This document shows, piece by piece, positions 16,641 to 23,687 of a stretch of DNA of 64,000 bases. How positions within the stretch are numbered: position 1 is the first letter of the stretch; the number at the start of each line of letters is the position of its first letter. Location: contig NC_019902.2 of the NCBI RefSeq assembly GCF_000321415.2, positions 1,116,001 to 1,180,000 of the forward strand, read 5' to 3'. This DNA is from Thioalkalivibrio nitratireducens DSM 14787 (GTDB lineage Bacteria > Pseudomonadota > Gammaproteobacteria > Ectothiorhodospirales > Ectothiorhodospiraceae). Both the position numbers and the translations under genes were made by a program. The notes beneath the pieces were generated by a model. It worked only from the letters and a program-made list of their open reading frames with translations, was not told the origin of the DNA and searched no databases.

Positions 16641-17999
16641 ATGACCCATATGGACTTCCGTGCGGCTCTGGCCCCGGTATTCCGGCTTCCCGTACCTGCG
16701 CTGCCGGTTCTGGCGCTGGTGCTGGCGGTGGCGCTGCTGCCCGGTTGTGGTCGGGATGGTGAGCATGGAAGCATGGCCGCGGACTCCGCGCAACGGATCG
16801 AGATCTGGGCCCATGCGGGCCGCGAAGAGGAACGGCGCACGCTGGAAGCGCAGATCGACCGCTTTCGGGCCGAGCGGCCGGAAGTCCGCGTGGACCTGAC
16901 CTGGATTCCCGAGGGGTCGTACAACGGGCAGGTGCAGGCTGCCGCGCTCGCGGGCCGGCTGCCGGATCTGCTGGAGTTCGACGGGCCGTATCTCTACAGC
17001 TACGCCTGGCAGGGGCACCTGAGGCCGCTGGACGACCTGCTGCCCGCAGGGCTGCGTGAGGATCTCCTGCCGTCGATCGCCGCGCAGGGCACCTACCGCG
17101 GCCGGTTGTACGGGATCGGCACGTTCGACTCCGGGCTCGGCCTGTGGGGGAACCGAACGCGCCTGCGGGCGGTCGGGGCGCGGATTCCCGACGACCCCGG
17201 CGACGCCTGGAGCGGCGATGAGTTCGATGCCCTGCTGGAACGCCTTGCCCGGGACGACCCGGACGGGCAGGTGCTGGACCTGAAGCTGAACTACACCGGC
17301 GAGTGGTTCAGTTACGCGTTCTCGCCGCTGCTGCAGTCGGCCGGTGGCGACCTGGTTGATCGAGCACCGGGTGGGCTGGCAAGCGGGACGCTGGATGGGC
17401 CGGAGTCGGTCGCGGCGATGGCTGCGGTCCAGTCGTGGATCCGGCGCGGCCGCGTCGATCCCAACCTCGACGACGCAGCCTTCACCCGGAGCCGGGTGGC
17501 GCTGGCGTGGGGCGGGCACTGGAACTTCCCCGGCTACCACGCGGCACTCGGCGACGATCTGCTGCTGCTGCCGCTGCCGCGCCTGGGCGAGGCGACGGTG
17601 ACCGGGCAGGGGTCCTGGCAGTGGGGCATCACGCGGCGCGCGCGGGATCCGGAGCTGGCGCTGGCGTTCATCGCGTTCCTGTTGCGCCCCGAGGAAGTGC
17701 TGGCGATGAGCGAGGCGAACGGCGGCGTTCCCGCGACCCGCAGCGCAGTGCGAAAGTCGGAGCTCTACGGGCCCGGGGGGCCGCTGCGGCTGTTCGCCCG
17801 CCAGTTGGAGGAAGGGTACGCGCGCCCGCGCCCGCGGACACCGGCGTACCCAGTGATCAGCGACGCGTTCGCGCGTGCGTTCCAGGATATCCGGCATGGC
17901 GCCGAACCGGTCCAGGCACTGGGCTGGGCGGCCCGGCGGATCGACCGGGAATTGCGCGATAACCGCCATTACCCGGAAGTCGCGGGGACAGCGCGATGA
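16641..17999 (+). CDS. ABC transporter sugar-type solute-binding lipoprotein
   Basis: A family-1 extracellular solute-binding protein (MalE/UgpB type), about 452 residues. The N-terminus is a lipoprotein signal ending in the lipobox LLPGC (cysteine near residue 36), so the protein is membrane-anchored. The mature part starts IEIWAHAGREEERR, and contains the family segment RLPDLLEFDGPYLYSYAW. It overlaps the first permease gene (ATGA), and the two permeases and the ATPase follow directly. The substrate is probably a sugar or a polyol phosphate. GTG 16635 is an alternative start. Confidence 0.88.
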   Translation: MTHMDFRAALAPVFRLPVPALPVLALVLAVALLPGCGRDGEHGSMAADSAQRIEIWAHAGREEERRTLEAQIDRFRAERPEVRVDLTWIPEGSYNGQVQAAALAGRLPDLLEFDGPYLYSYAWQGHLRPLDDLLPAGLREDLLPSIAAQGTYRGRLYGIGTFDSGLGLWGNRTRLRAVGARIPDDPGDAWSGDEFDALLERLARDDPDGQVLDLKLNYTGEWFSYAFSPLLQSAGGDLVDRAPGGLASGTLDGPESVAAMAAVQSWIRRGRVDPNLDDAAFTRSRVALAWGGHWNFPGYHAALGDDLLLLPLPRLGEATVTGQGSWQWGITRRARDPELALAFIAFLLRPEEVLAMSEANGGVPATRSAVRKSELYGPGGPLRLFARQLEEGYARPRPRTPAYPVISDAFARAFQDIRHGAEPVQALGWAARRIDRELRDNRHYPEVAGTAR

Positions 18000-18892
18000 G
18001 CCGCCGGCATCCCGGCGAGGGCGCCGCTGCCTGGCTGCTGATGACCCCGGCACTGTCCGGCCTGCTGGTGTTCCTGCTCATGCCGTTCGGTCTGGCGGTG
18101 GTCCTGTCGTTCAGCAACTTGCGCATGGCGTCCCCGTTGCCGCTCGAGTTCGTCGGGTTCTCGAACTACACGCTGGCGTTCACCGAGACCGGGCTGGCGC
18201 GGGCATTGCTGAACAACCTGCTGTTCGCGCTGGTCGTGGTGCCGGTACAGACGGCGCTGGGATTGGCGTTGGCGCTGCTGCTGAACCGGCCGCTGGCCGG
18301 CCGCGCGGTGTTCCGGACGCTGTTCTTCCTGCCGGTGGTGTTCCCGCTGTCGCTGGTCGCGGTGGTCTGGGTGTTGATCTTCGCCCCGGGGCCGGACGGC
18401 CTGCTGAACGCGGCACTGGGGTTCGTGACCTTGGGTGCCTGGGAGCCCCGCGATTTCCTGAACGAGCCGTTCTGGGCCCTGCCGGCGGTGATGCTGACGT
18501 CGATCTGGCAGGGCGCGGGCTTCCAGATGGTCGTGCTGCTGGCCGGGCTGCAGGCGATCCCGCGCCAGCTCTACGAGGCCGCCGCGGTCGATGGTGCGGG
18601 CCGTTGGCGCCAGTTCCTGCACGTGACCCTGCCGGGGCTGCGCAATCCGCTGGTGTTCGTGGTGATCGTGACCACCCTTTTGTCGTTCCGGGTGTTCGAC
18701 CAGGTCCGGATCATGACCCGGGGCGGTCCGCAGGAGGCGTCGAACACGGTGATCCACGAGATGGTCCGCACCGCGTTCGACCAGGGGCACGTGGCGATGG
18801 GCGCGGCGATGAGCGTCGTGTTCTTCGTGGTGATCCTGGGCATCGCGCTGATCCAGCGCCGCCTGCTGCGCCAGCGCGGGGAGGTTGCGTGA
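17996..18892 (+). CDS. ABC sugar transporter permease (MalF/UgpA type)
   Basis: A 298-residue inner-membrane permease with six predicted helices, beginning with AWLLMTPALSGLLVFLLM. The EAA loop that contacts the ATPase is LYEAAAVDGAGRWRQFLHVTLPGL near residues 196-219. It overlaps the binding-protein stop by four bases and its TGA overlaps the ATG of the second permease, so the genes are translationally coupled. It forms the channel together with the second permease. Confidence 0.92.
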   Translation: MSRRHPGEGAAAWLLMTPALSGLLVFLLMPFGLAVVLSFSNLRMASPLPLEFVGFSNYTLAFTETGLARALLNNLLFALVVVPVQTALGLALALLLNRPLAGRAVFRTLFFLPVVFPLSLVAVVWVLIFAPGPDGLLNAALGFVTLGAWEPRDFLNEPFWALPAVMLTSIWQGAGFQMVVLLAGLQAIPRQLYEAAAVDGAGRWRQFLHVTLPGLRNPLVFVVIVTTLLSFRVFDQVRIMTRGGPQEASNTVIHEMVRTAFDQGHVAMGAAMSVVFFVVILGIALIQRRLLRQRGEVA

Positions 18893-19725
18893 TGCGCCGG
18901 GCCGGTCTGCGAGCGCTGCTGGCCTACGCGCTGCTGCTGGGGTTCACGCTGCTGTTCCTGGCGCCGGTGCTGTTCATGCTGGTCGCCAGCCTGAAGCCGA
19001 ACGAGCAGGTGCTGGCCGAGGCCGGCACCCTGCGCGCGTTCTTTCCGGACACGGTCGGCCTCGACAACTACCGGGCGGTGTTCGAGCGGGTGCCATTCGA
19101 GCTGTATCTCGCCAGCTCGCTGATCGTGAACGGACTGATCGTCGGGCTGGGGCTGGTGGTGAACGCCTTTGCCGGCTACGCGCTCGCGCGCCTGCGCTGG
19201 TGGGGGCGCGGCGCGATGCTGGGACTGGTGCTGGCGGTGTTGGTGATCCCGTTCGAGGCGGTCGCGATCCCGCTGTTCTACCAGCTGTCGTGGCTGGGCT
19301 GGCGCGACGACTGGCTGGTGCAGGCGATCCCGTTCGTTGCCAATCCGCTCGCGATCTTCCTGTTCTACAGTTTCTTTCTGGGCCTGCCGCGGGAACTCGA
19401 GGAAGCGGCCCGCGTCGACGGCGCCGGGGTGCTGCGGACCTTCTTCGCGATCGTTCTGCCGAACGCGAAGGCGGCCTTCGCCAGCGTCGCGATCGTGCTG
19501 TTCCTGTTCCACTGGGGCATGTACCTGTGGCCGCTGCTGATGACCACCTCGGAGGCGGTGCGCCCGCTGCCGCTGGGAATCGCGAGCTTTTATACCCTGC
19601 CGCCGCTGCAGTGGGGCGATATCATGGCGTTCGGCGTATTGATGGTACTGCCTGTGGTGCTTCTGTTCGTCGTGTTCCAGCGCTGGTTCGTTCGCGGCGT
19701 TGCGTCCACCGGCGTGAAGGGCTGA
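18892..19725 (+). CDS. ABC sugar transporter permease (MalG/UgpE type)
   Basis: A 277-residue permease with six predicted helices and the EAA motif LEEAARVDGAGVLRTFFAIVLP near residue 165. The N-terminus (LLLGFTLLFLAPVLFMLVASLK) and C-terminus (QRWFVRGVASTGVKG) are typical of the MalG/UgpE branch. ATG 18892 overlaps the previous stop; GTG 18889 is possible. It pairs with the upstream permease. Confidence 0.92.
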   Translation: MRRAGLRALLAYALLLGFTLLFLAPVLFMLVASLKPNEQVLAEAGTLRAFFPDTVGLDNYRAVFERVPFELYLASSLIVNGLIVGLGLVVNAFAGYALARLRWWGRGAMLGLVLAVLVIPFEAVAIPLFYQLSWLGWRDDWLVQAIPFVANPLAIFLFYSFFLGLPRELEEAARVDGAGVLRTFFAIVLPNAKAAFASVAIVLFLFHWGMYLWPLLMTTSEAVRPLPLGIASFYTLPPLQWGDIMAFGVLMVLPVVLLFVVFQRWFVRGVASTGVKG

Positions 19726-19737
19726 GTGGGGAGCGGC

Positions 19738-20859
19738 ATGGCGGAAGTCGAGTTCAGCGACGTGAGCAAGACCTTCGGGGACCACACGGTGATTCCCGGC
19801 CTCGACCTGCGGGTCCGGGATGGGGAACTGCTGGTATTGCTCGGACCCTCCGGCTGCGGCAAGTCGACGCTGCTGCGCCTGCTCGCGGGGCTGGAGCCCG
19901 CGACTGGCGGCACGATCCGGATCGGCGGGCGCGCGGTCGACGCCCTCGGCCCGGGGGCGCGCAATGTCGCGATGGTGTTCCAGAACTACGCGCTGTACCC
20001 GCACAAGACGGTGCGCGGCAACCTGGAGTTCCCGCTACATATGCGCGCGCTGCGCCGGGGCGAGCGCGAGCGCCGGGTGCTCGAGGCGGCGCGGGTGCTG
20101 GGGCTGGAGGACCTGCTGGACAAGCGTCCGGCAGAACTTTCCGGCGGGCAGCGGCAGCGGGTGGCGATGGGACGCGCAATCGTGCGCGAGCCCGACGCGT
20201 TCCTGATGGACGAGCCGCTGTCCAACCTCGACGCCCGCCTGCGGGTGCAGATCCGGGCGGAGATCGGCGCGCTGCAGCGGCGGCTTGGGGTCACCACGCT
20301 TTACGTCACCCACGACCAGGTTGAGGCGATGACGCTTGGCGACCGCGTCGCGGTGCTGCGCGACGGGGTCATCCAGCAGCTTGGTGCGCCTGCTGACCTC
20401 TACCGGCGGCCGGCGAACCTGTTCGTAGCGGGCTTCCTGGGCAGCCCGCCGATGAATTTGTTCGAACCCGGTGTCGCGGCACGCGAAGCGGGCCGCGCGC
20501 TGCGCCTCGGAGGGCGCTGGGTCACCCCCACCGGGGGCATTCCGGAGCGGGCGCGTTACGCTGGGCTGCGGCCGGAGGACCTCGACCTGGTCGATGGACA
20601 CAGGGATCGGGAGGTGCAGTTGCAGGGGTTGGTGCGCGCGGTCGAGGTGCTCGGGCACGAACGCATCGTCTACGTGGACACCGGGGACCGGATGGTCGAT
20701 ACCCTCCCCGGCGGGGTCGGTCCGACCGAGGGGGCGGTCGCGGCGCGCCTGTCCGGTGCGACGACGCCGGAACCCGGCCAGACGGTCGCGCTGGAGGCGA
20801 AGCCCGGCTGCCTGTACTGGTTCGACGAACAGGGCCGCGCGATCGACGTGGGCAGGTAG
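19738..20859 (+). CDS. ABC sugar transporter ATPase (MalK/UgpC type)
   Basis: A 373-residue ATPase with Walker A GPSGCGKST (residues about 36-44), Q-loop MVFQNYALYPHKT, signature LSGGQRQRVAMGRA, Walker B AFLMDEPLSNLDA and H-loop YVTHDQVEAMTL, followed by the C-terminal TOBE regulatory domain typical of MalK/UgpC. It energises the importer formed by the preceding permeases. ATG 19738 was chosen because GGGAGC lies just upstream; an earlier in-frame GTG at 19726 immediately follows the permease stop. The substrate is not identifiable from the ATPase. Confidence 0.94.
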   Translation: MAEVEFSDVSKTFGDHTVIPGLDLRVRDGELLVLLGPSGCGKSTLLRLLAGLEPATGGTIRIGGRAVDALGPGARNVAMVFQNYALYPHKTVRGNLEFPLHMRALRRGERERRVLEAARVLGLEDLLDKRPAELSGGQRQRVAMGRAIVREPDAFLMDEPLSNLDARLRVQIRAEIGALQRRLGVTTLYVTHDQVEAMTLGDRVAVLRDGVIQQLGAPADLYRRPANLFVAGFLGSPPMNLFEPGVAAREAGRALRLGGRWVTPTGGIPERARYAGLRPEDLDLVDGHRDREVQLQGLVRAVEVLGHERIVYVDTGDRMVDTLPGGVGPTEGAVAARLSGATTPEPGQTVALEAKPGCLYWFDEQGRAIDVGR

Positions 20860-20901
20860 CGGCCGGCACGCCGATTCCCGGATCCGCCGGGTGCCGGGCA
20901 A

Positions 20902-21771
20902 TCAGGCTGGCAACCGGCCAAAGTGGCCGCTGCTGAAGTCGCGTACGGCCTCGCGGATCTCCTCGGTGGTATTCATCACGAACGGCCCATGGCCGACGAT
21001 CGGCTCGTCGATCGGCTCGCCGTGGAGCACGAGCAAGGTGCTGTCGGTCCGGGCCTCGAGTTCGACGCCGTCGCCGGCGCGGTCCAGCAGCACCAGTTGG
21101 GCCTCTTCCGCGTCCTGCTGGCCGTTGATCCGCACATTGCCGTGCAGGACCACCAGCATCGACGTCCAGCCGTCCGCCAACGCGAGTCGGACCGGCGGGT
21201 GACCCGCCGCGAGTTGAAGATCCCAGACGTCCATCGGCGTATGCGTGTTCGCCGGGCCGCGGTGTTCTTCGAACTGGCCGGCGATGACCCGGACGGTTCC
21301 GGCTCCTTCCGGCAGGTCGATCGCGGGAATGTCCAGGTCCAGCAAGGGCTGGTATCCGGGAGCGGACATCTTGTTGGTAGCCGGCAGGTTCACCCACAGC
21401 TGCACCATCTCGAGCGTGCCGCCCCGGCGGGTGAACGCCTCCGAGTGGAATTCCTGGTGGAGGATGCCGGAGGCGGCGGTCATCCACTGCACATCTCCCG
21501 GGCCGATCCGGCCGCCGCCGCCGGTCGAGTCGAGGTGCTCGACCTCGCCCTGGTAGACGATGGTGACGGTCTCGAACCCCCGGTGCGGATGTTCGCCGAC
21601 GCCGCGAGGACGGTGCCCCGGCGCAAAATGCATCGGGCCGGCGTAGTCCAGTAACAGGAACGGGCTGATCGCCTGCCCGTGGCGCTCGTAGGAGAACATT
21701 GAACGCACTGGAAATCCGTCGCCGACCCAGTGCCGGGACGGAGCGCTGTGTACGCCGAGGATCTTCTTCAT
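20902..21771 (-). CDS. Pirin family protein
   Basis: A 289-residue bicupin of the pirin family. The N-terminal cupin has the metal-binding HPHRGFETVTIVYQGEVEH and a downstream histidine/glutamate pair (GILHQEFHSE). Related bacterial pirins (YhhW) act as quercetin dioxygenases in vitro; the physiological role is unclear. ATG 21771 follows GGAGGA in GAAGGAGGACATCGCG. The frame stays open upstream for 111 codons, but that part lies in a repeat element and has no ribosome site. It converges with the ABC ATPase gene. Confidence 0.92.
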   Translation of the reverse strand: MKKILGVHSAPSRHWVGDGFPVRSMFSYERHGQAISPFLLLDYAGPMHFAPGHRPRGVGEHPHRGFETVTIVYQGEVEHLDSTGGGGRIGPGDVQWMTAASGILHQEFHSEAFTRRGGTLEMVQLWVNLPATNKMSAPGYQPLLDLDIPAIDLPEGAGTVRVIAGQFEEHRGPANTHTPMDVWDLQLAAGHPPVRLALADGWTSMLVVLHGNVRINGQQDAEEAQLVLLDRAGDGVELEARTDSTLLVLHGEPIDEPIVGHGPFVMNTTEEIREAVRDFSSGHFGRLPA

Positions 21772-22377
21772 CGCGATGTCCTCCTTCGATGGTGCCGGGT
21801 CGTGGCATGCGGGCCACAGCCTGAATGCGGCGATTAGCCCATAGTCTCTTTGCTCACGTCTTTGCTCATAGTCTTCGTTCGGCTGCGGCAGGGACAGTTC
21901 ACCCTGCAGGATCTGCGCGATATCGGCCGTCACCCCGAACGGTGCAGCCGACGATCGCCTGCCTGCGACCGGGGTGGCGGGTCGTAGCGGCAGCCACTCG
22001 GTCGGAGGGGCAGGTTGCGGTGCCGGGATGTCGGTGTAGTTAACGTGAAAGAACCCGCGGCGCGCGTCCGGGGTGATCCGTAGGGCGGAAAAGCGCAGCG
22101 TCATCCGCCGCTCGGCGTTCGCGCCTCCCCGGCGCCTGCGGCAACCCCGGCGCCGGATGGCGGATGACGGCCTTCGGCCTTTTCCGCCCTACGCCTCTTT
22201 CATCATCGGGGGTGGCCGCTGGCGATGACAGTCAACTCGCGTCAACCGGCCTCTGGGTGGTTCCGCGGGCCGGGTTCGCTTAGGCTTCGCGCCATCGGGC
22301 AGATCCGGTGCGGATCGGCCGGCCCGGTGCAACGAAACCAGGGTACGCGTCCCCTCGGGCGCGAAGGAGTGCTTGAG
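21772..22377. other. Gene-free gap holding repeats
   Basis: This 606-base gap between divergent pirin and glgC has no convincing gene. It contains near-repeats of GAGCAAAGACGT and GAGCAAAGAGAC around 21845-21875 (minus strand) and the family B repeat at 22081-22232. The remaining bases before glgC include the ribosome site GAAGGAG at 22363-22369. I see no clear promoter. Confidence 0.6.
22081..22232 (+). repeat. Dispersed repeat, family B, copy 1
   Basis: The element opens with TAGGGCGGAAAAGCGCAGCG and a CATCCGCC end (22081-22109), and closes with its near reverse complement at 22159-22191, so the ends can pair into a long hairpin. A 57-base block (22160-22216) is identical to 38814-38870 in copy 2. 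It is a MITE- or REP-like element with no coding capacity. Confidence 0.85.
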
Positions 22378-23640
22378 ATGCAGACCGACCGAATCATCGC
22401 CTTCGTCATGGCCGGCGGCCAGGGATCCCGGCTGCAGCCGCTCACCGCCGCGCGGTCCAAGCCGTCGGTGCCGTTCGGGTCGCGCTATCGGATCGTCGAC
22501 TTCGTGCTCAGCAACCTGGTGAACTCGCAGATCCGCACGATCTACCTGCTGGTCCAGTACAAGTCGCAATCGCTGATCGAGCATGTACGCAAATCCTGGA
22601 CGATCTCGCCGCTGCTGCCGGACCAGTTCGTCACGGTGGTACCACCGCAGATGATGAGCGGCGAGAGCTGGTTCCAGGGGACTTCCGACGCGGTGTACCA
22701 GAACATGGGGCTGATCGAGACCCATGCTCCGGATCTGGTCGTGGTGTTCGGTGCCGACCACATCTACCGGATGGACATCCGCCAGATGGTCGCCTTCCAC
22801 AAGGAGCGCGACGCCGATGTGACCATCGCGGCGCTGCCGGTGCCGCTGCGCGACGCCCGGGGCTTCGGGATCATCTCGGCGGATCCGGACGGGCGTGTCG
22901 AGGCATTCCAGGAAAAGCCGGCGAATCCGAACCCGATACTGGGGGATTCCGAGCGTGCCTTCGCGTCGATGGGCAACTACATCTTCCGCACCGACGTGCT
23001 GATGGCGGCGCTGGAGGAGGCGCACCGCAACGGCGAGACCGACTTCGGGGGGCATATCCTGCCGCGCCTGCTGCGTGATCACCGGCTCTTCGCCTACGAT
23101 TTCGCGACCAACGAGGTGCCGGGGATCAAGTCCTACGAGCAGCGCGTCTACTGGCGCGACGTCGGCACGCTCGACGCCTATTTCGATGCCCACAAGGACG
23201 TGCTCGGGGATGAACCCGTGTTCGATATGTTCAATCCCCAGTGGCCGATCTTCTCGAGCAATTACCAGGGGCCGGTGGCACGCGTGTTGGGAGGCGAACT
23301 GCACAATTCGCTGCTCGGGGCCGCCAGCGTCGTCCACGACGGCGTGCGTATCCGGGATTCGATCATCCGCCGCGAGGCCGTGATTGAGGACGACGTCGAA
23401 CTCGACGAGTGCATCGTGATGGACTACACGCGGATCGGCCGGGGGGCGAAGCTGCGCCGGGTGATCGTCGACCGCCACAACCACATCCAGCCCGGCGAGC
23501 GCATCGGTTTCGATCCCGACACGGACCGCCAGCGGTTCCAGGTCAGCGAGTCGGGCGTCACCGTCGTTCCCCGCGGCCGCGGGAGCTATTTCGCCCGCGG
23601 GCCCATCGGTGGAATTCCCGGTGGCGGCTACGCCGAGTGA
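22378..23640 (+). CDS. glgC: Glucose-1-phosphate adenylyltransferase
   Basis: GlgC makes ADP-glucose from ATP and glucose-1-phosphate, the committed step of glycogen synthesis. The 420-residue protein has the nucleotidyltransferase motif VMAGGQGSRLQPLT (residues about 10-23), the regulatory/substrate lysine region RSKPSVPFGSRYRIVDF, catalytic GADHIYRMD and EKP in FQEKPANP, and a C-terminal left-handed beta-helix domain with hexapeptide-like repeats. ATG 22378 follows GAAGGAG. The gene converges with the KaiC-like/PEP-synthase-N gene 47 bases downstream. Confidence 0.95.
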   Translation: MQTDRIIAFVMAGGQGSRLQPLTAARSKPSVPFGSRYRIVDFVLSNLVNSQIRTIYLLVQYKSQSLIEHVRKSWTISPLLPDQFVTVVPPQMMSGESWFQGTSDAVYQNMGLIETHAPDLVVVFGADHIYRMDIRQMVAFHKERDADVTIAALPVPLRDARGFGIISADPDGRVEAFQEKPANPNPILGDSERAFASMGNYIFRTDVLMAALEEAHRNGETDFGGHILPRLLRDHRLFAYDFATNEVPGIKSYEQRVYWRDVGTLDAYFDAHKDVLGDEPVFDMFNPQWPIFSSNYQGPVARVLGGELHNSLLGAASVVHDGVRIRDSIIRREAVIEDDVELDECIVMDYTRIGRGAKLRRVIVDRHNHIQPGERIGFDPDTDRQRFQVSESGVTVVPRGRGSYFARGPIGGIPGGGYAE

Positions 23641-23687
23641 GTTCCGGCCGAGGGGCTTCCCTGCGTTCCGGATCGGCACGGAACGGG

